Origin: Roseomonas xinghualingensis
GTDB taxonomy: Bacteria; Pseudomonadota; Alphaproteobacteria; Acetobacterales; Acetobacteraceae
Assembly (NCBI RefSeq): GCF_025791835.1
Contig: NZ_JAOXLP010000001.1
Location: 124,001 to 188,000, forward strand
Direction: 5' to 3'
Length of the DNA: 64,000 nucleotides
The position numbers were made by a program, and so were the translations under genes. Under the pieces are notes generated by a model that was given only the letters and a program-made list of their open reading frames with translations, was not told where the DNA came from and ran no database searches. Shown here one piece after another: positions 25,114 through 33,147 of this stretch. Position 1 is the first letter of the stretch. Every line of letters starts with the position of its first letter.

Positions 25114-26766
25114 TTGGACGCATTACGGCTGCTGATTGAACTGGCGGGGGAGGCGGCACTCCTTCTTTTTGGCCTTCACCTGGTCCAGCGCGGGGTGGAG
25201 CGTGCCTTCGGGGCGAATCTGCGCCGCGTCGTGGGTGTGGCCCTCGGCTCTCGCCTGCGCGCCTTCCTGGCCGGGCTCGGCGTCACCGCAGCGCTGCAGA
25301 GCAGCACCGCCGCGGCCCTGATGGTGGGTGGCCTGGCCGCCCAGGGCGCGCTGGGGCTGGAACCGGCGCTGGCGGCCATGCTGGGCGCCAATGTCGGCAC
25401 GGCGCTGATCGTGCAGCTGCTGTCCTTCGATGTCCGTGCCGTCTTCCCGGCCATGCTGCTGCTGGGCTGGGCGGCCTATCGCCGCACCAGCACCCGCCAG
25501 CGGGAGGCCGGGCGCGCCGTGCTGGGCCTCGGCCTCATGCTCGCCGCCCTGCACATGATGCTGGACAGCATGGCGCCGCTACAGGCCTCCCCCGCCTTCC
25601 GCGAGGTGCTGCACCTGCTGGAAGACTCGCCCCTGCTGAACCTGGTGGCGGCCACGCTCCTGGCCTGGGCGATGCATTCCTCGGTGGCCGCCGTGCTGCT
25701 GATCGGCTCCCTGGCCGGCGCGGGGGTGCTTGGCCCGCAGGCGGCGGTGGCGATGGTGGTGGGCGCCAATCTTGGCAGCGCCATCACCCCGGTGCTGGCC
25801 GCGCGCAACGACGAGCGGGACCTGTCCCGCCAGCGCCTGCCCATCGGCAATCTGGTGAACCGGCTGGCCGGCTCCCTCATCGCCCTGGCCCTGCTTGGCC
25901 CCCTCACCGACATCCTGCGCGGGCTGGACGACCATCCGGTGCGGCTGGTGGCCAATGCCCATCTGGCCTTCAACCTGATCCTCGCCTTCGCGACCCTGCC
26001 CTTCCTCGGGCCCTTCGGCCGGCTTCTCACCCGGCTGCTGCCCGCGCCACCGGCTGCCGCCAGCGCCGGGGCGCCGCGCTACCTCGATCCGGGCGCTGTC
26101 TCGATGCCGGCGGTCGCCCTGGCGAATGCGTCGCGCGAGGTACTGCGCATCGCCGATGAGGTGGAGGCCATGCTGCGCGACGCCGCCGCCGCCCTGCGCC
26201 GCGCCGATATCGACCGCGCCAAGGCCACCGCGCGCCGCGACGACGTGGTGGACAACCTGCACCGCGCCGTCCACGCCTATCTCGCCACCCTGCCGCGAGA
26301 GACGCTGAACCAGGCGGAGATCACCCGCCTGGAGGAGATCCGCGACGTCGCCATCGCACTGGAGCATATCGGCGACATGGTGGAGCGCGGCCTCGCCCGC
26401 CATGCCACCCGCGCCGCGCGCCGGGGCACGCTGCTGCCACAGGAACTGGCCGACGAGCTGGCGGCGCTGCATGAGCGGGCGATCGCCCAGCTGCGCCTCG
26501 CCATCGCGGTGTTCATGGGCGGGGATTCCGCCGCCGCCCGGCAACTGGTGATCGAGAAGGAAGCCTGGCGCCTGGCGGAGCGCGCCGCCGCCGCCCGGCT
26601 GGGCCGCAGCCCGGACGACGCCACCGCCGCCACCGCGCGGCTGGCGCTGGACGTGACGCGGGACCTGAAGGCCATCGCCGGGCATCTGGCCGGCATTGCC
26701 CATCCGCTGCTGGAGCGGGAGGGGTTGCTGCGCGTCAGCCGCCTCCGCTCCGTGCCGGCGGCCTGA
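25114..26766 (+). CDS. Na/Pi-cotransporter-family protein with C-terminal PhoU domain
   Basis: 550 residues. The N-terminal ~310 form the NptA/Na-Pi-II fold with the duplicated motif: GVTAALQSSTAAALMVGGLA (about 56-75) and AMHSSVAAVLLIGSLAGAG (about 188-206). The C-terminal ~220 (from about 335) are helical PhoU-like repeats (ANASREVLRIADEVEAMLRDA; ALEHIGDMVERGLARH). A likely inner-membrane phosphate transporter with a regulatory domain. The start is TTG 25114, supported by GGAGG at 25104-25108; no in-frame ATG fits. Alone on its strand between two minus-strand groups. Confidence 0.87.
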   Translation: MDALRLLIELAGEAALLLFGLHLVQRGVERAFGANLRRVVGVALGSRLRAFLAGLGVTAALQSSTAAALMVGGLAAQGALGLEPALAAMLGANVGTALIVQLLSFDVRAVFPAMLLLGWAAYRRTSTRQREAGRAVLGLGLMLAALHMMLDSMAPLQASPAFREVLHLLEDSPLLNLVAATLLAWAMHSSVAAVLLIGSLAGAGVLGPQAAVAMVVGANLGSAITPVLAARNDERDLSRQRLPIGNLVNRLAGSLIALALLGPLTDILRGLDDHPVRLVANAHLAFNLILAFATLPFLGPFGRLLTRLLPAPPAAASAGAPRYLDPGAVSMPAVALANASREVLRIADEVEAMLRDAAAALRRADIDRAKATARRDDVVDNLHRAVHAYLATLPRETLNQAEITRLEEIRDVAIALEHIGDMVERGLARHATRAARRGTLLPQELADELAALHERAIAQLRLAIAVFMGGDSAAARQLVIEKEAWRLAERAAAARLGRSPDDATAATARLALDVTRDLKAIAGHLAGIAHPLLEREGLLRVSRLRSVPAA

Positions 26767-26787
26767 GGATTCTTCTGGACTGACGGA

Positions 26788-26994
26788 CCGGGAGGCGCCG
26801 CCTCCCGGACCCCGCGATCTGTTTTTGGGTGGCGCGCCTGAGGTCCATGACCTCAGGCGACTGACGGATCAGCCCGCATGACCCAGAAATTTTGCTTGCG
26901 GCGCTACCGATCCCACTGTTTCGCTGCAAACTTGGCGTGGGGTCCGGGGTGGCCGTTGCCACCCCGGCGGAGGTCCGGAGGCGGAGCCTCCGGG
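26788..26994. repeat. Family-A mosaic palindromic repeat, full copy
   Basis: Starts with the CCGGGAGGCGCCGCCTCCCGG-type module, then ACCCCGCGATCTGTTTTTGG, the central inverted repeat 26835-26859 (arms CGCCTGAGGTC and GACCTCAGGCG), AAATTTTGCTTGCGGCGCTA, CCCACTGTTTCGCTGCAAAC, GGTGGCCGTTGCCACC and CCGGAGGCGGAGCCTCCGG. Same orientation as the 22.3 kb copy. It fills the gap between the convergent phosphate transporter and methyltransferase. Confidence 0.85.
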
Positions 26995-27001
26995 AACAGC
27001 C

Positions 27002-27799
27002 TCACGCACGCCCCCGCACCGCCCAGGCACGGGCGGTGAGCCGGATGCTTCCATCAGGCTCCATCGGCAGCGAGGCACGCAGCCTTTCGCGCAGCGCGGC
27101 GCGCCCTTCCTCCCCGATCGACACGCAATAGCTGGGCGCGGGTCCCTGGCCGGCCAGGAAGGGTGACCAGAAATCGTCGAAATCGCGGAAGGTGGTCGGC
27201 ACCTCAATGGCCGTTACGGCGACCTCCCGCAGCCCCGCTCCCTCGAACAAGGCGCGCAACGGACCGGGCTGGCAGAGCGGGAAGCGCGGCCACTCGTCCT
27301 TCTCCCGCACGGCGGGGTCCAGCGCGACGGCGGCGTCCCAGAAGCGGCGCATCATCTGCATGCCTTCGGCATAGTCCCAGACATAGGCAGCCACGGTCCC
27401 GCCCGGCCTTGCGGCGCGGAGCATTTCCGCCGCAGCTTTGCTCTGGTCCGGCACGAAGTTCAGCACCAGGCCGCTGACCACAGCATCGAAGCCCGCATCA
27501 GGAACCGGCAGGTCCCGGGCGTCGCCGGGGCGGAACTCGGCGCGGTTGTCCGTCACCTGCTGCCGCGCAAGCGTCAGGAAGCCCGTGGATAGATCGATGC
27601 CGAGTACGGAGGCGGGGGCGCAGCGGCCGAGGATCGCCTGGCTCAAGGCGCCGGTGCCACAACCGACATCCAGCCATCGCCCGCCGGCCGGCAGGCCGAG
27701 TCCATCGAGGAAAATGGGCGCGACCAGGCGGCTCCAGCGGCCCACGTAGCGCTCATAGGCCTCACCGGCCACCCACAGGTCACCCTGGCTGGCTGCCAT
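27002..27799 (-). CDS. Class I SAM-dependent methyltransferase
   Basis: 265 residues. Motif I WLDVGCGTGALSQAIL at about 43-58, acidic loop GIDLSTGFL, motif II GDARDLPVPDAGFDAVVSG, and motif III ARPGGTVAAYVWDYAEGMQMM in two parts. Resembles UbiE/menaquinone-type small-molecule methyltransferases. The GEAYERYVGRWSRLVAPIFL N-terminus is typical of this subgroup; substrate unknown. Convergent with the phosphate transporter and separated from the next minus-strand gene upstream by 94 bp. Confidence 0.85.
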   Translation of the reverse strand: MAASQGDLWVAGEAYERYVGRWSRLVAPIFLDGLGLPAGGRWLDVGCGTGALSQAILGRCAPASVLGIDLSTGFLTLARQQVTDNRAEFRPGDARDLPVPDAGFDAVVSGLVLNFVPDQSKAAAEMLRAARPGGTVAAYVWDYAEGMQMMRRFWDAAVALDPAVREKDEWPRFPLCQPGPLRALFEGAGLREVAVTAIEVPTTFRDFDDFWSPFLAGQGPAPSYCVSIGEEGRAALRERLRASLPMEPDGSIRLTARAWAVRGRA

Positions 27800-27893
27800 C
27801 GCGCGCCTCCCCGGAACTGGTCCCGGTCGGCGGAGTTTGGCGCCTTGCCGAAGCGCCGGTCCAGCACTGCCTGAATGGCCGGGGCAGCTTGGG

Positions 27894-28613
27894 CTACCGC
27901 AGCCGTTCCGTCCTCTCCCTCATGGCGCGCTCGGCGAGCACGCCTTCCAACAGGGCGAAGAAGTGCTTGCCGTCATTGATGAGGTAGCGGTGCGCCGCCT
28001 CCGGGTGATGCTGCAGGTTCAGCGTCATCCCGGGCGAGGCCAGCCAGATCCCCATGAAGCGCCGCAGCGCATCCACATCCATCGGATGCCGCCCGTGCAG
28101 CCAGGCGATGGAGCAGGACCGCTCCCCATGGGCCAGTTCATCCAGGTTCACGCGCATCGGCACGCGCAGGATGTTCGCCCGCAGCTCCGGCCAGCCCAGC
28201 GCCGCCGCCGCGTCCAGGTTCACCTGCGGGTTGCTCACCACCGCATTCGCGTCCCACCGCAGTGCCCAGCGCAGCGCCGCATAGCCGGCCATGGAGGAGC
28301 CGAAGAACACCACATCCGCCGGCGCGTAGCCGGCACAGACCGTGTCCACCACCGTGTCATAGGCAGCGCCCGCATCCTGCTGCAGGTAGTAGCTGTTCAG
28401 CGGATCGCGCAGCGCCAGCACATCGCCCTTCCAGCCGCGCTCCGTCGTCTCCAGCGCCGCGTAGCGCTCGCCGTTCTTATGCGTGGCGATCGTCACCAGC
28501 AGCCGGCGCGGTCCCGAAATCCCCTCCCGCACCAGATGTACATAGGGCACCCCATCCAGCGCGCGTTCATGCCGCGCCAGGATGGCACGGTACGCCTCAC
28601 TTTCCTCCGCCAC
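27894..28613 (-). CDS. Alpha/beta-hydrolase-like protein of unknown function
   Basis: 239 residues, family not firmly recognised. VVFFGSSMAGYAALRWAL (about 100-117) has the GxSxxG nucleophile elbow of alpha/beta hydrolases, and the late His in NDGKHFFALL could be catalytic. RRLLVTIATHKNGERYAALE looks like the first beta strands. The start lies 17 bp inside the upstream XRE regulator gene, so the pair is probably translated together. Function open: lipase/esterase-like or a binding protein of polysaccharide loci. Confidence 0.6.
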   Translation of the reverse strand: MAEESEAYRAILARHERALDGVPYVHLVREGISGPRRLLVTIATHKNGERYAALETTERGWKGDVLALRDPLNSYYLQQDAGAAYDTVVDTVCAGYAPADVVFFGSSMAGYAALRWALRWDANAVVSNPQVNLDAAAALGWPELRANILRVPMRVNLDELAHGERSCSIAWLHGRHPMDVDALRRFMGIWLASPGMTLNLQHHPEAAHRYLINDGKHFFALLEGVLAERAMRERTERLR

Positions 28614-28968
28614 GCGCTCCCCTCTCCAGAACCGCCATCAACTCATTCACCACGCCCGGCGGCAGGCTCCGGATCGAATCCGCCAGGCGGTTCGCAAGCT
28701 CCGTCGCCTCCGGCGGAAGCCCCGAGGTATCGAGCACAACCTTCGGCCGCGAAAGCTGCGCCAGCCGGGTCAGCTCATCCGCATCGTCCCAGATCAGGCC
28801 GAGATACTCGCAGACCTGATGCACCAGCCCCACCGAGGGCGCCCCCCGCCGCCCATGCTCCAGCGCCGAGAGATAGGCGGCGGAAACCTGCATGGCCGCC
28901 GCCATCTCGCGCAGGGTCACCCCGCGCTCCACCCGCCAGCGCCGCAGCCTTGCGCCAAACGGTGTCAC
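28597..28968 (-). CDS. XRE-family transcriptional regulator
   Basis: 123 residues. Helix-turn-helix at about 5-60: FGARLRRWRVERGVTLREMA, then MQVSAAYLSALEHGRRGAPS, with a VHQVCEYLGLIWDDADELTRLA extension. The C-terminal ~50 residues are a helical region that may carry the oligomerisation function. GTG 28968 is the most economical start: it lies 8 bp after the BKACE stop, while longer frames antisense or upstream run into that gene. It probably regulates its own operon (BKACE, regulator, hydrolase-like). Confidence 0.8.
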   Translation of the reverse strand: MTPFGARLRRWRVERGVTLREMAAAMQVSAAYLSALEHGRRGAPSVGLVHQVCEYLGLIWDDADELTRLAQLSRPKVVLDTSGLPPEATELANRLADSIRSLPPGVVNELMAVLERGARGGGK

Positions 28969-28975
28969 GGCATCA

Positions 28976-29809
28976 TCAGGCGGCGGCCGCGAGGCCCAGC
29001 ATCCGCCGCGCCTCCTCCGGCTTCGCCGGCCGCCGGCCATGCCGCGCCGCCTGTTCCACCGCCATCCGCACCAGCTCCGCATTGCCCGAGGCCAGGCGAT
29101 CGCGCGAGACGCGGATATTGTCCTCCAGCCCCGTGCGCAGGCCATGCGCCCCGCGCGCCAGTGCCCATTCCATCACCCGCGCCTGGTTCACGCCGATGCC
29201 GGCCGCCGTCCATGTGGCATCCGGCAGCACGCGGCGCAGCTCGCCCAGCATCAGGTCCAGCAGATGCTCCTCCGCCGGCATGGCGTTCTTCACGCCCATG
29301 ACGAACTGCACATGCGGGCGGGCGTTCATCAGCCCCGCCTCCACCAGCCGCTTCGCGCCATGGATATGCGATAGGTCGAAGATCTCGATCTCCGGCAGCA
29401 CGCCATGCTCCCGCATCCCCTCGGCCAGCTCCTCCACCAGCGCGGCCGGGTTCTCATAGACGATGGTGGGAAAGTTCACCGAGCCTGTGGAGAGCGAGGC
29501 CATGTCCGGCCGCAGCGGCAGGGATGAGCCGCGCGCCGAGGGATCGCGCCCACGCCCGCCCGTGGAGAACTGGATGATCATCCCGGGGCAGTGCCTGCGC
29601 ACCCCCTCCTGTACCTGGGCGAAGAGACCCGGATCGGAGGATGAGGATTCATCCGGGTTCCGCACATGGATGTGCACGAGCGACGCTCCGGCCTCATAGG
29701 CCTCATGGGTGGATTCGATCTGCTCGGCCGGGGTGACGGGCACCGCCGGATTGTCCTTCTTGCGCGGCACCGATCCGGTGATGGCCACGGCGACGACAAC
29801 TGGCTCCAC
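28976..29809 (-). CDS. BKACE/beta-keto acid cleavage enzyme (DUF849)
   Basis: 277 residues. Family members such as Kce condense a beta-keto acid with acetyl-CoA and release acetoacetate and a CoA ester, using zinc. Zinc ligands His46 and His48 (SLVHIHVRNP) and Glu229 (RTGLEDNIR) are in place; GxVNFPTIVYEN (about 109-120) and SHIHGAKRLVEAG complete the pattern. The substrate varies widely (3-keto-5-aminohexanoate, dehydrocarnitine and others) and cannot be told from sequence. GTG 29809 has GGAGAC 5 bp upstream. The XRE regulator follows directly. Confidence 0.9.
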   Translation of the reverse strand: MEPVVVAVAITGSVPRKKDNPAVPVTPAEQIESTHEAYEAGASLVHIHVRNPDESSSSDPGLFAQVQEGVRRHCPGMIIQFSTGGRGRDPSARGSSLPLRPDMASLSTGSVNFPTIVYENPAALVEELAEGMREHGVLPEIEIFDLSHIHGAKRLVEAGLMNARPHVQFVMGVKNAMPAEEHLLDLMLGELRRVLPDATWTAAGIGVNQARVMEWALARGAHGLRTGLEDNIRVSRDRLASGNAELVRMAVEQAARHGRRPAKPEEARRMLGLAAAA

Positions 29810-29847
29810 GGCGGGTCTCCTTCATGGGGGGATAGCATGCCGAGGGA

Positions 29848-29900
29848 GGAAAAGGCCGGGGGGCTCCCCCCCGGACCCCCTTCTATTCTTGTCTATAGCG
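29848..29900. terminator. Family-B hairpin repeat after the Smr gene
   Basis: Read on the minus strand: CGCTATAGACAAGAATAGAA, then GGGGG, a stem whose 6-bp core is 29856-29861 with 29869-29874, then GGCCTTTTCC. It matches the 16.4 kb unit in both hairpin and upstream flank. It would end the lutB-lutC-smr transcript before the BKACE gene. Confidence 0.6.
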
Positions 29901-29941
29901 CTGATGCGGCGATGGCGTTGGCACGCCCCAACCGGCCTTTC

Positions 29942-30475
29942 TCATCCCCTCCGCCGCCGCAGCAGCAGGTGCACGGCGCCTGTATTCGCCCGGTGCGGAT
30001 GCGCCGCACCCAGGATCAGCGGCCGCACGGAGGGCAGGTTCAGCCAGTGCGGCAGTTCCCGCCGCAGGATGCCGCCCTCGCCGCTGCCCTTGCCGGTCAC
30101 GATGGCCACGCAGCGCACGCCATCCGCATGGGCGTTGCGCAGGAAGGCGATGGTCGCGCCATGGGCCTCATCCGCGCGCCGCCCGTGCAGGTCCAGCGTT
30201 CGTTCCGGCCGGGTCTTGCCGCGCCGCAGGTCGCGCCAGCGCTTCTCGTCCATGCCGGAACCGGCCTGCCCCACCATCACGGGCGGAACCGGCACCGGGC
30301 GCCGGGGCTGTGGCACGGGCGCGGTGGCGGATGGCGGCGCGGGTTCCGGCGCGGGTGGGGGCGGCAGGGGCGGCGGCGCGGCGCGCCCCGGCAGTGCCTC
30401 CACCGCGTTCAGCGAGAGATAGGCATTCCAGAGCGCGCGCTCGGATTCCGTGATGCCGCGAGGCCGGCGCGCCAT
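29942..30475 (-). CDS. Smr-domain protein (MutS2/SmrA-type)
   Basis: 177 residues. A Pro-rich linker (about 32-62) leads into the Smr domain (about 88-175): LDLHGRRADEAH carries the LDxHG motif, and CVAIVTGKGSGEGGILRREL the GxG motif. Free-standing Smr proteins are nucleases, in some cases ribosome-linked. The ATG overlaps the lutC stop as TGATG, so it is translated with the lut genes although not functionally linked in any known system. Confidence 0.87.
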   Translation of the reverse strand: MARRPRGITESERALWNAYLSLNAVEALPGRAAPPPLPPPPAPEPAPPSATAPVPQPRRPVPVPPVMVGQAGSGMDEKRWRDLRRGKTRPERTLDLHGRRADEAHGATIAFLRNAHADGVRCVAIVTGKGSGEGGILRRELPHWLNLPSVRPLILGAAHPHRANTGAVHLLLRRRRG

Positions 30476-31269
30476 CAGTCCGCCGGGTTGGCGATCTGGC
30501 CCGGCCTGGCGACGGGCTCGCGCGCCGCCTCCGGCCGCGGGTCCGCCACTTCCGAAAGGATGCTCCGTGCGGCGGGCTCGTCCTCCACCAGCACGACATG
30601 CAGGCGGCGGGGGCCATGGGCGCCCAGCTCCAGTGTTTGCTCGATATCGGCCGAGCGCGAGGGGCCCGTCACGAACATGATGTTGCGCGGCATGAAGCCG
30701 CCGGATGGCTCGGCCCCGCCGCGCTCCGCCCGCAGCCGGTCCCAGGCCTCCTCATAGGCGCCGAGGATGGCGGAGGCGCGGATCACGGCGATCTCGGTCT
30801 CGGGCAGCAGGTTCAGCGTGGTCGGGCGCGTGGGGTCAGAAGGAAAGAGAAGGGTCCCGGTCTCAGCCACGGCGGCCCAGGCATGCTGCACCGAAACCGC
30901 GTCATCCGCCTGCGCGCGGCGCGTCTCGAATTGCAGCATCGGGCGGTCGGCCCAGGGCAGGCCGGTCAGCTCCGGATGCGGCGCCATGACGAAGCGCGGC
31001 TCCAGGTTCTGCGCCGCCAGGTAATCGGCGACGGCTGCGGGCACGGAGGCGGCATCCGGCACGCGCTCCACCGTGCCGAACTCCTTCTCCACATTCTTCA
31101 CGAAAAGGGCGATCTGCTCCGCGCGGGAGACGCGCGAGCGCGCCGGGATCAGGTGGCGCGGATGCGTCGCCAGCCGCCCGTCCAGCATCGCCCGCTGGTC
31201 GGCGGGCAGCGGCCCGCGCTTCAGCCCGCGCCGGATGGCGCCGAGGATGGCGTCCTTGCTGCTGCTCAT
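30475..31269 (-). CDS. lutC: LutC/YkgG-type protein of lactate utilisation
   Basis: 264 residues. N-terminus SKDAILGAIRRGLKRG is typical; the C-terminal half has the LUD domain (AAVAETGTLLFPSD, then MFVTGPSRSADIEQTLELGAHGP in two parts). LutABC together oxidise L-lactate to pyruvate in bacteria that lack LldD. The ATG overlaps the preceding small gene as ATGA and the stop overlaps the Smr start. Between lutB and lutC lies an extra small gene, and lutA is not present on either side. Confidence 0.9.
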   Translation of the reverse strand: MSSSKDAILGAIRRGLKRGPLPADQRAMLDGRLATHPRHLIPARSRVSRAEQIALFVKNVEKEFGTVERVPDAASVPAAVADYLAAQNLEPRFVMAPHPELTGLPWADRPMLQFETRRAQADDAVSVQHAWAAVAETGTLLFPSDPTRPTTLNLLPETEIAVIRASAILGAYEEAWDRLRAERGGAEPSGGFMPRNIMFVTGPSRSADIEQTLELGAHGPRRLHVVLVEDEPAARSILSEVADPRPEAAREPVARPGQIANPAD

Positions 31270-31625
31270 CGCGGCATCTCCGTGGAAGCATGGGGGCTCA
31301 CGCGGTGCCATGCCGCGCGGAGCGCTGCGTATTGTGCTGGCGTGCCATCCGCCAGAGCCTCGTCCCGGCTGCCCGGCAGGTCGTCGTAGTGGACCGGGAC
31401 GGAGAACTGGCTGTCCGTCAGGTCCTGCCGCTGCCCGGCGATCCGGTTGTAGAAATGCCAGGCATCGCCGATGCGCGTCTTCAGGATCTCGCCGCCGAGC
31501 AGGTCCTGCACCAGCAGCGCCGTCACGCCGCATTGGCCGAGCGCGGGATTTTCCGGCCGCCACAGCGTGCTGGTACCGGCGGACCAGGCCTGCCGGAGGA
31601 GCGGGCGCATATCGTAGGGCGTCAT
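31266..31625 (-). CDS. Small conserved protein (YunG-like), between lutB and lutC
   Basis: 119 residues, no known function. GQCGVTALLVQDLLGGEILK at about 30-49 and DAWHFYNRIAGQRQDLTDSQF at about 54-74 (in two parts) resemble proteins annotated as YunG family, with a conserved Cys32 and His56 that could form a cysteine-peptidase-like pair. Both start and stop overlap the neighbours (ATGA with lutB, ATGA with lutC), so it is fully embedded in the operon. Soluble, cytoplasmic. Confidence 0.6.
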   Translation of the reverse strand: MTPYDMRPLLRQAWSAGTSTLWRPENPALGQCGVTALLVQDLLGGEILKTRIGDAWHFYNRIAGQRQDLTDSQFSVPVHYDDLPGSRDEALADGTPAQYAALRAAWHRVSPHASTEMPR

Positions 31626-33052
31626 CGGCGCGTGCGCTGCATGGCGGTGTAGCGCGCCATGAAGGTGCCGCCCGGCTCCGGCGCCGGCAGGTCACGCCCG
31701 CCTGTCCATCCACCCGCGAGGGGCAGGCTGCGGAAGCGCCCCTTGCCGCGCCCGAGCATGGCCAGCGCGCCCATCCCCATCCGGGAAGCCGCGCGGTACC
31801 AGCCGGGCCGTTTCGCGAACCAAGCCCAGAGCTTCAGCCCGCCGCGGATGGTGGAGGGTGTCAGGTGGCGCTCGAACTCCCTCTCCCGCCAGTGCCGCAT
31901 CATCTTGGGCAGCGGGATCTTCACCGGGCAGACGCTCTCGCAGCGCCCACAGAAGGTGGAGGCGTTCGGCAGGTGTCCCGCCTTGTCCACGCCCACCAGA
32001 GAGGGCGTCAGCACCGATCCCATCGGGCCGGGATAGACCCAGCCATAGGCATGCCCGCCCGCCACGCCATAGACGGGGCAGTGGTTCATGCAGGCCGCGC
32101 AGCGGATGCAGCGCAGCATCTCGTGGAAATCCGTGCCGACCATGTTGGAGCGGCCATTGTCGATCAGCACGACATGATAGGCCTCGGGCCCGTCCAGGTC
32201 GCCCGGCCGGCGGATGCCCGTGGAGAAGGTGGTATAGACGGAGAAATCCTGCCCGGTGGCGGAACGCGCCAGCAGCCGCAGCAGCGAGGTGCAGTCCTCC
32301 AGCGTGGGCACCACCTTCTCGATGCTGGCCAGTGCGATATGCACGCGCGGCAGCGTCTGCGTCAGGTCGCCATTGCCCTCATTCGTGACGATGACGGAGG
32401 TGCCCGTCTCCGCGATCAGGAAATTCGCGCCGGTGATGCCGACATCGGCGGCCAGGAAGCGCTGCCGCAGCTCCTGCCGCGCCTCTACCATGATGTCCCG
32501 CCGGTCATGGAACACGCGGTCCTTCGGCAGGTCCTTGTGCGCCGCCCGGAAGCGCGCCTCCCAGTCCTCCCGGTTCAGGTGGAAGGCAGGGGCGATGATG
32601 TGGGAGGGCGGCTCGTCCACCAGCTGCAGGATGTATTCGCCGAGATCGGTTTCGACCGGGGTGATCCCGTTCGCCTCCAGATGCCCGTTCAGCCCGATCT
32701 CCTCGGAGATCATGGACTTGCCCTTGGTGACGGTCCGGGCGCCCTCCTCCTGGCAGATGCGGAGCACGGTCGCCCGCGCCTCGGCGGCATCGCGGCACCA
32801 ATGGACCTGCCCGCCATTGGCCCGGACATTCGCCTCGAAGACCTCGAGGTAATGATCCAGGTTCGCCAGGGTGTGGTTCTTGATGTCCCGGCCGATATCC
32901 CGCAACCGCTCGAATTCCGGCAGGGCCGCGATGGCCTGGGAGCGCTTGGAATGGAAACCCGAGCCGCCCCGCTTCAGCGCCTTCTGCAGGTTCGGATCGG
33001 CCAAGGCGCGCGCGGCGCGACGCTTGAAGTCCGGGGAGGTGAGCGCGACCAT
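31622..33052 (-). CDS. lutB: LutB/YkgF-type iron-sulfur oxidoreductase subunit
   Basis: 476 residues. The LUD domain (about 60-300) includes VTKGKSMISEEIGLN and GANFLIAETGTSVIVTNEGN in order. Two 4Fe-4S motifs follow: CIRCAACMNHCPVYG at about 313-327 and CGRCESVCPVKIP at about 365-377. Electron-carrying subunit of the lactate-utilisation complex. The C-terminal ~90 residues are an Arg-rich extension. First gene of the operon; divergent from the peptide-type binding protein at 33148. Confidence 0.92.
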   Translation of the reverse strand: MVALTSPDFKRRAARALADPNLQKALKRGGSGFHSKRSQAIAALPEFERLRDIGRDIKNHTLANLDHYLEVFEANVRANGGQVHWCRDAAEARATVLRICQEEGARTVTKGKSMISEEIGLNGHLEANGITPVETDLGEYILQLVDEPPSHIIAPAFHLNREDWEARFRAAHKDLPKDRVFHDRRDIMVEARQELRQRFLAADVGITGANFLIAETGTSVIVTNEGNGDLTQTLPRVHIALASIEKVVPTLEDCTSLLRLLARSATGQDFSVYTTFSTGIRRPGDLDGPEAYHVVLIDNGRSNMVGTDFHEMLRCIRCAACMNHCPVYGVAGGHAYGWVYPGPMGSVLTPSLVGVDKAGHLPNASTFCGRCESVCPVKIPLPKMMRHWREREFERHLTPSTIRGGLKLWAWFAKRPGWYRAASRMGMGALAMLGRGKGRFRSLPLAGGWTGGRDLPAPEPGGTFMARYTAMQRTRR

Positions 33053-33147
33053 CCCCCTTATCTAGCGCGCCGGCCTGCCTCATGAAATGGCTGGACATTG
33101 GTGCGGGAATTGCTTGTTAACGCTATCCTCCAAGCCTCCGAGATCCC

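Noticed and set aside
31073..33085. A 670-codon open frame on the plus strand
   Set aside because: Antisense to lutC, the small gene and lutB, all of which have clear motifs.
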